NCBI RefSeq assembly: GCF_030248535.1
Contig: NZ_JAHGAJ010000002.1
Coordinates: forward strand, 124,001 to 188,000
From: Vibrio sp. D404a
Lineage (GTDB): Bacteria; Pseudomonadota; Gammaproteobacteria; Enterobacterales; Vibrionaceae
Reading direction: 5' to 3'
Length of the DNA stretch: 64,000 nt
Part shown: piece by piece, positions 52,559 through 61,721 of the stretch
How positions within the stretch are numbered: position 1 is the stretch's first letter
How the letters are laid out: every line of letters starts with the position of its first letter
Notes under the pieces: generated by a model
What the model saw: the letters and a program-made list of their open reading frames with translations, nothing else
What the model was told of the DNA's origin: nothing
The model's database searches: none
Made by a program: the position numbers and the translations under genes

Positions 52559-53911
52559 ATGAGAAAAATTGGCCTTTACTGTTTTACTAATGACTTACGT
52601 TTTACGCACAACGAGCTTTTATCACTGGCGTGTGATCAAGTTGATGAACTCATCGGCGTCGTTATGCCTATTCAAATCTCTCCTTTCGTTCAACATCACT
52701 CTGGTGAAGACCAAATTGGGGAACAGAGGCTATTGTTCTGGCAACAGTCTATTGAGGATCTCGCAAAACGATTCGAAGCCCAAAATCAAAGCTTGTTTAG
52801 GATGCACTCCAGCGAAGCAGACGACTTAATTCAGTTGATAGAAACCTGCCAAGTGAGCAACATTTATTGTAATCAACATCCCGGCAGTGATGAATCTGAA
52901 CTAATACGAGAGGTGCAGGAGTCATTACCTAACACAAAGGTTATCTCTACCAACAACAGCACACTGCTAGACAAAGCTGATCTTCCTTTCGAGCTAAACA
53001 AGCTTCCAAAATCTTTTACTCGCTTTCGTAAATTGGTTGAGGCAGATAACAAGCTGTTAAACATCACAGAGCATAGTCCCACACCTGTGCTCCCTAAATT
53101 GCCAAATGTGTTGAGAGATAACTTAAACATCGCGCCTAGTATCTCTGCCATAAACACCTCAGACACGAATCAGATTACGCACGTATCGAGTCAAACACGC
53201 GTGGGACTTTTTGACGGTGGCGAAAATGCCGGGATCGCACGCATAACAGATTACTTCCGACACTCTTATGCTAGCCACTATAAACAGACTCGAAACGCGC
53301 TCGATGGTATGAGTCACTCAACCAAGTTCTCACCTTGGTTGGCATTGGGCTGTTTATCACCAAAGACGATTGTCAGCACGCTACGCCAATATGAACAACA
53401 GTACGGATCAAACGAGTCAACGTACTGGATTCAGTTTGAGCTCCTATGGCGTGAATATTTCTACTGGCGTGCTAGAGCTGCAGGCAATGCACTATTTACT
53501 AACTCACAAGACAGTCACGCTTTAAGTACCAAAGCCCACGATATAAGTACCAAGGACGAAACAGCTTTCAATCGATGGAAAATGGGTAACACCAACTATC
53601 CTATTGTCGATGCTTGCATGCGAGAGCTGAATGCCACTGGGTATATGTCTAACCGGGGCAGACAACTAGCGGCGAGTTGCCTTATCTACGAGTTAGGTTG
53701 CGATTGGCGCTGGGGTGCAGCCTATTTCGAGACTCAATTGGTCGATTACGATGTTGCGTCTAACTGGGGAAATTGGTCTTACATTGCAGGTATGAATGGG
53801 CAACAGACTCGTCACTTTGATCTTGAAAAGCAGACGCAAATGTACGACCCGCAACACGAATTTATCCAACGTTGGGCGACCACTAACGAACTGCACCAGA
53901 TTGCTAAATAG
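52559..53911 (+). CDS. DASH-family cryptochrome
   Basis: This protein has 450 residues from ATG 52559 (an in-frame GTG lies three bases upstream). The N-terminal photolyase alpha/beta domain begins KIGLYCFTNDLRFTHNELLSLA with the DASH-type LRxxxN pattern. The FAD-binding helical domain has GGENAGIARITDYFRHSYASHYKQTRNALDGMSHSTKFSPWLALGCLSP, WIQFELLWREYFYWRARAAG and NATGYMSNRGRQLAASCLIYELGCDWRWGAAYFETQLVDYDVASNWGNWSYIAGMNG. Cry-DASH proteins bind FAD and MTHF and can repair single-stranded DNA photoproducts. It is first in a light-related cluster; the next start is 9 bp downstream. Confidence 0.9.
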   Translation: MRKIGLYCFTNDLRFTHNELLSLACDQVDELIGVVMPIQISPFVQHHSGEDQIGEQRLLFWQQSIEDLAKRFEAQNQSLFRMHSSEADDLIQLIETCQVSNIYCNQHPGSDESELIREVQESLPNTKVISTNNSTLLDKADLPFELNKLPKSFTRFRKLVEADNKLLNITEHSPTPVLPKLPNVLRDNLNIAPSISAINTSDTNQITHVSSQTRVGLFDGGENAGIARITDYFRHSYASHYKQTRNALDGMSHSTKFSPWLALGCLSPKTIVSTLRQYEQQYGSNESTYWIQFELLWREYFYWRARAAGNALFTNSQDSHALSTKAHDISTKDETAFNRWKMGNTNYPIVDACMRELNATGYMSNRGRQLAASCLIYELGCDWRWGAAYFETQLVDYDVASNWGNWSYIAGMNGQQTRHFDLEKQTQMYDPQHEFIQRWATTNELHQIAK

Positions 53912-53920
53912 GATTAGAGA

Positions 53921-55468
53921 ATGAAATTCAACACTGTACGCCTAATACTGGGTGATCAACTTAATATTCAGCACTCTTGGTTCTCTAATCGTGACTCCAA
54001 TATCTTATACATCATCGCGGAGCTCCATCAGGAAGCCGGTTACGTCGATCATCACAGGCAAAAAGTCGCTGCGTTTTTTAGTGCAATGGCGGTTTTCGCT
54101 TCAGAGCTCAAAGATGAAGGGCATGAGGTGCTGCACCTGACATTGGATGATACCAAACAGTTTCCATCTCTAAATGAGTTGATAGAGCACTACACAACAG
54201 AGTTTGACGCCGAGAAATTCGAGTATCAACGACCTGATGAGTACCGACTGCTAAGCCAGTTAGCTCAACTCAAACTACCGAAAGCGGTAAAGCACTGTAC
54301 CTGCACCGAACACTTCTTGCTGCCGTTTGACGAGATTGAGCCGCAGTTTCCAGCAGGTAAGCACATCATGATGGAACATTTCTATCGCCGAATGCGCAAG
54401 CGCTTCTCTGTGTTAATGGACGACGGTAAACCTGTGGGTGGCAAGTGGAACTACGATGGCAACAACAGAAACAAACTCAAACCAAAAGATATCGAAGCAC
54501 TGCCCTCACCTTTGATGTTTGCTAATGACGTGAGCGACATTGTGGAGCGAATGGACAGACACAATGTACAAACCATCGGCGAAATCGATCAAACAAGACT
54601 GTTATGGCCGATTAATCGTGCTCAAAGTTTGTCTCTACTAGCGCACTTTTGCCATACCTGCCTACCGCTGTTCGGTCGCTTTCAAGACGCAATGACCAAA
54701 GATCATACTTCTCGTTGGGGCTTGTACCACAGTCGTCTGTCTTTCAGCTTAAACAGCAAACTGATTACGCCCCAAGAAACCATTGATGCGGCACTTGATG
54801 CTTACCACAGTAACGCAAACATCGATATTTCTCAGGTGGAAGGATTCGTGCGTCAAATTCTCGGTTGGCGGGAGTACATTCGCGCGGTTTACTGGGCCAA
54901 CATGCCGCGCTACAAAACCATCAATCACTTTCAAGCGGATCGCAATCTACCTCACTATTTTTGGGACAGTGACACCAAAATGCTGTGCATGAAGCAAGCG
55001 ATCAAGCAGTCACACGAGTTTGCTTATGCTCATCACATTCAAAGACTTATGGTGACCGGTAACTTCAGTCTGCTCACTGAACTTAATCCAGACCAAGTGG
55101 ATGAGTGGTACCTCGGCATCTACATCGACGCCATCGAATGGGTAGAAATGCCAAACACACGCGGTATGGCTCTGTTTGCTGATGGGGGAATTGTTGGAAC
55201 TAAGCCCTATGCAGCAAGTGGCGCTTACATTAATAAGATGAGTGATTACTGCAAGGGTTGTCACTACAACGTGAAGTCGAGAAGTGATGAAGATGCCTGC
55301 CCGTTCAACAGTTTGTATTGGCGTTTCATGACTAAGCACCGAGAGCAACTCACTCGCAATCCGCGAATGGGGATGATCTTCCGCTCTTGGGACAACATGG
55401 ACGAACAAGAGCAAGATAAGACGCTACAACGTGCAGAAAATTACCTCGAACATTTGGAGGATTTGTAA
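53921..55468 (+). CDS. Cryptochrome/photolyase, iron-sulfur (FeS-BCP/PhrB) type
   Basis: This 515-residue protein begins RLILGDQLNIQHSWFSNRDSNILYIIAELHQEAGYVDHHRQKVAAFFSAM, typical of the bacterial (6-4)-photolyase/cryptochrome group with a 4Fe-4S cluster. The likely ligands are one Cys in MLCMKQAI and three in YCKGCHYNVKSRSDEDACPFN near the C-terminus. The FAD domain includes TSRWGLYHSRLSFSLNSKLITPQE and VEGFVRQILGWREYIRAVYW. It may repair (6-4) photoproducts or act as a photoreceptor. The stop overlaps the SDR start by one base (TAATG). Confidence 0.88.
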   Translation: MKFNTVRLILGDQLNIQHSWFSNRDSNILYIIAELHQEAGYVDHHRQKVAAFFSAMAVFASELKDEGHEVLHLTLDDTKQFPSLNELIEHYTTEFDAEKFEYQRPDEYRLLSQLAQLKLPKAVKHCTCTEHFLLPFDEIEPQFPAGKHIMMEHFYRRMRKRFSVLMDDGKPVGGKWNYDGNNRNKLKPKDIEALPSPLMFANDVSDIVERMDRHNVQTIGEIDQTRLLWPINRAQSLSLLAHFCHTCLPLFGRFQDAMTKDHTSRWGLYHSRLSFSLNSKLITPQETIDAALDAYHSNANIDISQVEGFVRQILGWREYIRAVYWANMPRYKTINHFQADRNLPHYFWDSDTKMLCMKQAIKQSHEFAYAHHIQRLMVTGNFSLLTELNPDQVDEWYLGIYIDAIEWVEMPNTRGMALFADGGIVGTKPYAASGAYINKMSDYCKGCHYNVKSRSDEDACPFNSLYWRFMTKHREQLTRNPRMGMIFRSWDNMDEQEQDKTLQRAENYLEHLEDL

Positions 55469-56190
55469 TGGAAAACGCTATCAAAACCGTATTAGTGATT
55501 GGAGGCTCTGGCGGTATAGGCAAAGCCTTAGTGAAACAGTTGCAAACAATCGCGCCTACAGCCAACGTCCATACGACTTTCTGCAATGGCAAGCCAGACT
55601 TCTCTCTCAGTAATGTCACATGGCATAAGGTCGATATCACTCAAGAATCAGACGTACAACAGCTCGCATCTCACTTCAGCTCATTAGATTGGTTGATCAA
55701 CTGTGTCGGCATACTCCATACAACGACTCATCAACCAGAGAAAAGCCTCAATACTATCGACCCAGAGTTTTTTTTAGAGAACATGACGACTAATGCGCTT
55801 CCGACTCTACTAATTGCAAAGCATTTTACCTCTCTATTGAAACATTCGCCTGCAGGTAAGTTCGCAACCATTTCAGCTAAGGTTGGCAGCATTAGTGATA
55901 ACCGTTTGGGTGGTTGGTACAGTTATCGCTCCTCTAAGGCGGCACTCAATATGCTAATTAAGTCCATCTCCATCGAGTGGAGCCGTATTGCCAAGAGAGC
56001 AACGATCCTTTCTCTACATCCGGGAACCACCGATACCCCACTCTCCAAGCCATTTCAGACCAACGTTCCTGAAGGCAAACTGTTCGATGCTGATGACGTG
56101 GCGCGCCAATTATTGAGTATTATTGAAAGATCAACGCCACAAGAGAGTGGTCGCTTTTTCGCATACAACGGTGAAGAGCTGCCTTGGTAA
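55468..56190 (+). CDS. Short-chain dehydrogenase/reductase (C-factor-like)
   Basis: This 240-residue SDR has the dinucleotide-binding VLVIGGSGGIGKALVKQL (TGxxxGIG form), the NAG-equivalent INCVGIL and the catalytic Ser/Tyr/Lys (AKVGS, YSYRSSKAALN). LHPGTTDTPLSKPFQ follows. It is close to the C-factor/cell-cell signalling SDR group often found beside cryptochrome genes in Vibrio. It is translationally coupled to the photolyase gene (TAATG). The substrate is unknown. Confidence 0.87.
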   Translation: MENAIKTVLVIGGSGGIGKALVKQLQTIAPTANVHTTFCNGKPDFSLSNVTWHKVDITQESDVQQLASHFSSLDWLINCVGILHTTTHQPEKSLNTIDPEFFLENMTTNALPTLLIAKHFTSLLKHSPAGKFATISAKVGSISDNRLGGWYSYRSSKAALNMLIKSISIEWSRIAKRATILSLHPGTTDTPLSKPFQTNVPEGKLFDADDVARQLLSIIERSTPQESGRFFAYNGEELPW

Positions 56191-56191
56191 T

Positions 56192-56341
56192 TTACGGCTT
56201 GTGGATGCTGCCTGTGTTTCGGCGGCAACGTTCTGAGCAATATTGCACTTCGTCCCAACACTTTTGCCACTTCTTGCGCCACGTAAATGGACGCAAACAC
56301 ACTGGGCAGAGTTTAGTGGGAAGGTCGCGTTTCTTTCGCAT
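56192..56341 (-). CDS. DUF2256 small zinc-finger-like protein (49 aa)
   Basis: This short gene on the minus strand runs from ATG 56341 to TAA 56192. The product begins MRKKRDLPTKLCPVCLRPF and continues TWRKKWQKCWDEVQYC and SERCRRNTGSIHKP. The CPVC and CSERC-like cysteine pairs, with the W-R-K-K-W core, identify the DUF2256 family, which is often encoded beside photolyase/cryptochrome genes. Its stop is one base from the SDR stop, so the two genes are convergent. The function is unknown; the cysteines suggest a zinc site. Confidence 0.85.
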   Translation of the reverse strand: MRKKRDLPTKLCPVCLRPFTWRKKWQKCWDEVQYCSERCRRNTGSIHKP

Positions 56342-56434
56342 CGTATTTCTCTAACTTGAGGTTGTTAGAAGCTATACGCTCAACAGTCGCTAAGGGTTTG
56401 AAATACCGTTGAAATAACAAAGAAAACAACTGAA

Positions 56435-56457
56435 AAGGGGCAGATTCACTGCCCCTT
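56435..56457 (-). terminator. Terminator of sbcDC
   Basis: On the minus strand AAGGGGCAG/CTGCCCCTT (56457-56449 with 56443-56435) is followed by TTTTC. It lies about 45 bp past the sbcC stop and is well placed to end that transcript. Confidence 0.75.
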
Positions 56458-56500
56458 CGTACTTACTAGCTGTTAATTACGAGTTACTAGCTTCAACTAG

Positions 56501-59500
56501 TTAAGCGACCTTAAACTCTTTACTCATCTCACTAACACCCAAGCCCGAATGCTTAGTGATTTTAAGCTGGACGGGTACTCGCTCTTTTAACGCCTCAACG
56601 TGACTGATCACACCGATCATCTTGCCAGACGCATTCAAGTTATCGAGCGCATTGAGCGCTATATCTAACGTGTCGCTATCCAAGGTACCGAAGCCTTCAT
56701 CAAGGAACAGCGAATCAATACTGGTTTTGTGGCTCACCAAATCGGACAGCGCTAACGCCAAAGCCAGACTCACCAAGAAGCTTTCACCACCAGAGAGCGT
56801 TTTCGTATCACGAACCACATCGCCCTGCCACGTATCCAGCACTTGCAGCTCTAGTCCGTCTTCCGCTTTGCGTTTTAACTCATAACGACCATGCAGGCGC
56901 TGCAACTGCTTATTGGCAAGGTAAACAAGGTTCTCAAGGGTTAGCCCCTGTGCGAACTTTCTAAACTTGTCGCCATTCTTCGAACCAATCAATGAGTTCA
57001 ATTGCGAGATATCATCAAACGCTTGCTGTTTCTCATCAATCTCTTTGAACAAGTGTTGTTGATTCTCGCGATTCTTCTTATCCATCTCTAGATTTGCGTT
57101 AATCGCACCGATTTGACTGGCCGTCGATTGTTGCTGTTGCTGGCAATCGGAGACTTGTTGCTCCACTTGTTCAATTTCAACCTCTTGCCATTTAGCTGCG
57201 TTAGCGTGTTCGAGCAGTTCTTCAACGCTTTGCTTAGCGGCTTTGAGTTTGGCTGAGCTACTGACGATCGCGTTATCGAGCTTCTGTTTAAGAGCAACAA
57301 GATCTGCTCGAAGTTGTTCGTCCAATAATGCTTGTTCAAACTCGGTTTCAGACTCAAAAGGACTGGCTGATAGTGCTTGGGTCCATGATTCATTGACCAC
57401 AGTGAAATCACTCTGTTTCGCAGTAAGCTCTTTCGAGAATGCAGCTTGCTTAGTTTGCCATTCACGCAGAGTTAGCTCGCAACGGTTGAATGCCGCTTTC
57501 AGAGCCTCAAGCTCTTTGGTGGCCTCTTCCATTCGAGCGTTCATCAACTGCTCTTGCTGATGAATCTGCTTGTCGCCAAACAATGCCTGACGCTCCTGCT
57601 GGACCTTAGCAAGATCATCCGAGGTCATTCCAAGATCTTTCTCAAGCAGTTCTAGCTTGCTGGTTTGTTCACCCAAGGAAGCTGCCAGAGACTGATGCTT
57701 CTCTTGCTGAGCGATCAGCGTTTTATCCAGTTCGGCTTTCTGCTGGTAGTTTGTTTGCCACTCTTGCGACGCCGCACTTTTTACTTCAAGCCATTGATCA
57801 ATGCTCTCCAACTCGGGTGCGCTGTTTCCAGTCTCAGTAATGCTTTGTTGTAAGCTCTGCCACTGCGATAACTGAGTTTGTTTCAATTGAGCAGTTTGTT
57901 CTTCGGCATCTATACGCTGCTTCTGCAAATCTGCAACACGCACTGATAGTGCTTCAACTTTGTTAAGCGCATCTTTCAACGCTAGCTCAAGATTGATACG
58001 CTGCTTCTCTGCCGATTGGTAATCTGCTTTAGTTTGCATTTGTTGCTGTTGAAGTTGAGTGACTTTATTCAGTTCATGCTCACAACGATCGACAAACAAG
58101 GCGACGGCATCTTTATCTGCAATCTGCTCTTGCGTAACAACCCACTCCATCAATGGTGCGCTGTTAGCTAATTGTGCATTCGCATATGAACTACTTGCAC
58201 TCGTTTGAGTGAACTTCTCTACCAACAGCGCCCACGACTGCTTAGCTTGCTCCGCATCTGTTATTAAGTTCTTAATTTCACCTTCAAGATGATTCAAAAT
58301 TGGGCCGAGTGAATCCAGTTTCTGACGAAGATCCTTTCCATCTTTCCTAACCAACTCCAAAGCCTCTGATTCTTGGGTTTGCTGCTGAAGTAGTGCATGG
58401 ACATCTTGAGATTGTTCAACCGAGTGGTCCGTTGAGCCACACAATGGACATTCAGAACCTGGCTCTAACATTGCGCGATACTTAGCGAGCTCACCCTCTT
58501 GAGCAATCAAGGTCTTCAAACGCTCTAGTGACTGCTCTTTCTCTTTGTAACGCTCAAGCAAGATCTCACGTTGCATTGTGAGCTCTGTGTTTTCAGATGT
58601 CTTGCGCTCCAACTCGATACGCTTGACTTGTGCTTGTTCGGTTGCAAATAAGTAACGACGTTGAACATCCGTTAAGGCATGAGTTTGTCGGTTCCACGCT
58701 TCTAACACGTGTTTCAAGCCATTTAACTGCTCTTCGCTGTGTACCTGCTGAGATTGCTCCCATAACACTTTCGCGGCTTGCTCGGCCGTCGTTAGCGATG
58801 ACAACTCTTGAGTGTTCTTCTGTTGGTCTTGAGTTAATTGCTTAGCTTGCTGCTCTTGAGCGCTAATTTCATTAGCAAGACGCTCTACTCGCTTTTGCTG
58901 TTCGGTTTGCTGCTGTTCAAGTGTTCGCATTTGAGCAACGTTGGTTTGCCACTGGCCTAAATAGCGGTCGAGAGATTTGCTGCTTTCGTTCGTCGATAAG
59001 TACTCTGTCAGTGTTTTCTCTTGGACTTTTAACTCTTCAAGTGACTTTTCCGCATTTTGAATCAAAGACTGTTTCGTCGCTTGTTCCGCTTTAAGCAGTG
59101 ATTGGGATTGCTTCTGCGTGGCTAGTTTTTCATTGAGCAAAGCAACTTTCTGATCAAGTGGACGCACTTTTTCGATAGTCGCCACAAGCTCGGTTTGTTC
59201 TTTGCGAAGTTGGTTTGTGGCTTCTGTTTGTACATTGAGCGCCGTTTCTGTTTGAAGCTTCTCTTGATTGCCCGCTTCAAGCTGTTTGTTCGCATCATCC
59301 AGTTGAGAATTTAATGACGCTACCTCATGCTGCACGCGATGAAGATCTTTATGCAATGGGCGCAGCTTCTCTGCAGGTTCACTTTTCGCTAACTGCTCTA
59401 GCTGCTGACTATTGATTTCCATCTCTACTTGAGCAGATTTCAACTCACTTTCACTGTTTTCAAGTGATAGCTTGGCTTTGTTGAGTTCTCGCCACCAAGC

Positions 59501-60238
59501 CAAATGTTCTGACCAACCTTTCAGCTCTTGGTCGAACTGCTTTAAAGCGATTTCTAAACTCGACTTGTTTTGAGACAGCTCTTCAACTTGTTCAGCCGTT
59601 AGCAAGTTTACACCTTCGGCTTTCGCTTTAAGCTGGTTTAGCCCTTCTTCACTGGATTTGTAGTGCTCATAGATACGCTCTGAGATCAGGCTGTAGATTT
59701 CAGTACCCGTCAGCTCTTCTAACAGTTCAGCACGATCATTCGCATTGGCATTTAAGAACGCCGCAAACTCGCCTTGGGAAAGCAGAATAGACTTAGTGAA
59801 ACGGGAAAAATCGAGGCCAGTTGTCGACTCAACCAATTTGATCTTCTTACTGAGCTGAGTTTCTAATACCTTATTAGTGTCCGCGTCAGCAAACTCGCAA
59901 GTGGGTGTTTGGAGTGCGCCATCATGCTTGTTGCGAGCACGTTTTTGATGGAAGTTAGAACGGTAGGTCTTCCCTTTAACTTCAAATTCAATCTCAGCAA
60001 AACACTCACCCGTGCCACGCGTCATGATCTCGTTGTTGCCTTTTGCGATGCTCTTTAAACGAGGCGTTCGATGGAACAAGGCTAAACAGATCGCATCCAA
60101 AATGGTAGTTTTACCTGCGCCCGTTGGCCCGGTAATCGCGAACAATCCGTTTTCTGCAAACGGCGACTGAGTGAAGTCTAGCTTCCAACGACCTTTAAGT
60201 GAGTTCAGGTTTTCAAATTCTAAAGATAAGATTTTCAT
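56501..60238 (-). CDS. sbcC: Exonuclease SbcC (Rad50-like ATPase)
   Basis: This 1245-residue SMC-type protein has N-terminal ATPase half KILSLEFENLNSLKGRWKLDF and Walker A ITGPTGAGKTTILDAICLALF. Two very long coiled coils flank the zinc-hook CPLC (in GSECPLCGSTDH). The C-terminal ATPase half has signature TLSGGESFLVSLALALALSDLV and Walker B SIDSLFLDEGFGTLDSDTLD. Together with SbcD it makes the SbcCD nuclease that cuts hairpins and blocked DNA ends. It is about 200 residues longer than E. coli SbcC (1048), mainly through longer coiled coils. It begins 6 bp after sbcD. Confidence 0.92.
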   Translation of the reverse strand: MKILSLEFENLNSLKGRWKLDFTQSPFAENGLFAITGPTGAGKTTILDAICLALFHRTPRLKSIAKGNNEIMTRGTGECFAEIEFEVKGKTYRSNFHQKRARNKHDGALQTPTCEFADADTNKVLETQLSKKIKLVESTTGLDFSRFTKSILLSQGEFAAFLNANANDRAELLEELTGTEIYSLISERIYEHYKSSEEGLNQLKAKAEGVNLLTAEQVEELSQNKSSLEIALKQFDQELKGWSEHLAWWRELNKAKLSLENSESELKSAQVEMEINSQQLEQLAKSEPAEKLRPLHKDLHRVQHEVASLNSQLDDANKQLEAGNQEKLQTETALNVQTEATNQLRKEQTELVATIEKVRPLDQKVALLNEKLATQKQSQSLLKAEQATKQSLIQNAEKSLEELKVQEKTLTEYLSTNESSKSLDRYLGQWQTNVAQMRTLEQQQTEQQKRVERLANEISAQEQQAKQLTQDQQKNTQELSSLTTAEQAAKVLWEQSQQVHSEEQLNGLKHVLEAWNRQTHALTDVQRRYLFATEQAQVKRIELERKTSENTELTMQREILLERYKEKEQSLERLKTLIAQEGELAKYRAMLEPGSECPLCGSTDHSVEQSQDVHALLQQQTQESEALELVRKDGKDLRQKLDSLGPILNHLEGEIKNLITDAEQAKQSWALLVEKFTQTSASSSYANAQLANSAPLMEWVVTQEQIADKDAVALFVDRCEHELNKVTQLQQQQMQTKADYQSAEKQRINLELALKDALNKVEALSVRVADLQKQRIDAEEQTAQLKQTQLSQWQSLQQSITETGNSAPELESIDQWLEVKSAASQEWQTNYQQKAELDKTLIAQQEKHQSLAASLGEQTSKLELLEKDLGMTSDDLAKVQQERQALFGDKQIHQQEQLMNARMEEATKELEALKAAFNRCELTLREWQTKQAAFSKELTAKQSDFTVVNESWTQALSASPFESETEFEQALLDEQLRADLVALKQKLDNAIVSSSAKLKAAKQSVEELLEHANAAKWQEVEIEQVEQQVSDCQQQQQSTASQIGAINANLEMDKKNRENQQHLFKEIDEKQQAFDDISQLNSLIGSKNGDKFRKFAQGLTLENLVYLANKQLQRLHGRYELKRKAEDGLELQVLDTWQGDVVRDTKTLSGGESFLVSLALALALSDLVSHKTSIDSLFLDEGFGTLDSDTLDIALNALDNLNASGKMIGVISHVEALKERVPVQLKITKHSGLGVSEMSKEFKVA

Positions 60239-60244
60239 AGCGGA

Positions 60245-61480
60245 TTATTCAGCCTCTGCGTCGGTCACTTCGGTCATCACTTGTTTGAACGTCACGGTCA
60301 TGCGCTCTAAACGTGCTTTTTCTGATTCAGTTTCGAAGTCTTCCAGTGCTATGCGTTTTTCAAACACTTCCATTGGGCTCAGCTCTGACAGCGTTTCTGC
60401 CGATTCTTGATTCAAAGTTTGATTACGCTTCTCTCGCGCTCGTCGTAATTGCAGTACCTCTACATTGAGCTCTTGCGTCAGACGTGAAATACGTTCTTGA
60501 AGATCAGACAGGTAATCCTGCGTTTGTACTTCTATCGACAGCCATACACTCTGCTCGCCATCGAGACCAATATATTGGTTTAACTGTGTCTCAATGCTTT
60601 CAAGATCGCCTTTAATCTCGACAAGTGGCTGAAAGGTTGGAACATTCAATTGGGAAATCGCGCGTTGCCCTTGTTCAAACTCGACAATACATACCTGTTT
60701 GGTTGATTTGAGTTCATCAAAGCTGAGTGGAATTGGAGAGCCGCAGTAACGGATATGATCTTGTTTCGCCACCACTTGCGGCCTATGGATATGGCCGAGC
60801 GCGATGTAGTCGGCTGGTGGAAAGCCATCTGCAGCAAAGCCATCCAAATTACCCACATAGATGTCACGAACTGAATCAGACTGTTGCACACCCATAGCGG
60901 TTAAATGCCCCGTTGCAACAATAGGAATTTCGCTCGCATTCTCGTAATTTTCACGCTCCGCAACGGCCGCTTGGTAAACACTTGCATAGTGCTGCTTAAT
61001 GGCGTCACCCAGCTGTTTCTGTCTCTCGACACCAGAAACACCAGCTTGGCTAGTTAGTACGTCACGGGGACGGATAAATGGAATCGCGCAAACCAAGGCT
61101 TCAACCTCGCCAGACTTACCTTTCAATGTAAGCACTTGTGTTGGGTAGTCGTCATTAGTGTTGGGAATCACATCGGTTCCCATGTACTTGAGTAGTTGCT
61201 GTGTCTCTTTGAGCACTGACACAGAGTCATGGTTCCCGCCAAGCAGCACCAGTTGGCAATTCAACTTGCTGCAATCTACGACGAACTTGTTGTACATCTC
61301 ACGTGCATAGCTTGGTGGTGTGCTGGTATCGAAAATATCGCCCGCAACGATAATGGCATCAATGCTCTGCTCAACGACTTGTTGAAGTAGCCAATCTAAA
61401 AACTGTTGGTGTTCGTTTTTACGACTCTTGTTATAGAAATTTTGGCCAAGATGCCAATCTGACGTGTGAAGAATTTTCAT
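60245..61480 (-). CDS. sbcD: Exonuclease subunit SbcD (Mre11-like)
   Basis: This 411-residue calcineurin-type phosphoesterase has metal-binding motifs KILHTSDWHLGQNFY, IIVAGDIFDTSTPPSYA, LLGGNHDS, ATGHLTAMG and IALGHIHRPQ. A C-terminal capping and SbcC-binding region follows. It provides the manganese-dependent nuclease active site of SbcCD. It is first gene of the sbcDC operon, with a 6-bp gap to sbcC. Confidence 0.93.
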   Translation of the reverse strand: MKILHTSDWHLGQNFYNKSRKNEHQQFLDWLLQQVVEQSIDAIIVAGDIFDTSTPPSYAREMYNKFVVDCSKLNCQLVLLGGNHDSVSVLKETQQLLKYMGTDVIPNTNDDYPTQVLTLKGKSGEVEALVCAIPFIRPRDVLTSQAGVSGVERQKQLGDAIKQHYASVYQAAVAERENYENASEIPIVATGHLTAMGVQQSDSVRDIYVGNLDGFAADGFPPADYIALGHIHRPQVVAKQDHIRYCGSPIPLSFDELKSTKQVCIVEFEQGQRAISQLNVPTFQPLVEIKGDLESIETQLNQYIGLDGEQSVWLSIEVQTQDYLSDLQERISRLTQELNVEVLQLRRAREKRNQTLNQESAETLSELSPMEVFEKRIALEDFETESEKARLERMTVTFKQVMTEVTDAEAE

Positions 61481-61721
61481 GGTGTCTCGCTACGGGGATC
61501 GAATGTTCTTAATCTATCAAAATCGCTCCGGCATATCTCTTTAATAAGCTTATGAAAAGGCAACTAATCATCGATATCTGACTGTTCGTCCGCAATTTGA
61601 CCAAAGTACCCCGTCAGTGACGAAATTCAACTCACATTGAGTCACAAAATCAGAACCGCCGATTTGAGTTAAAATAATACAAATGTAATTATTGGTTTTT
61701 TCCATAATAAGAATAACCAGT

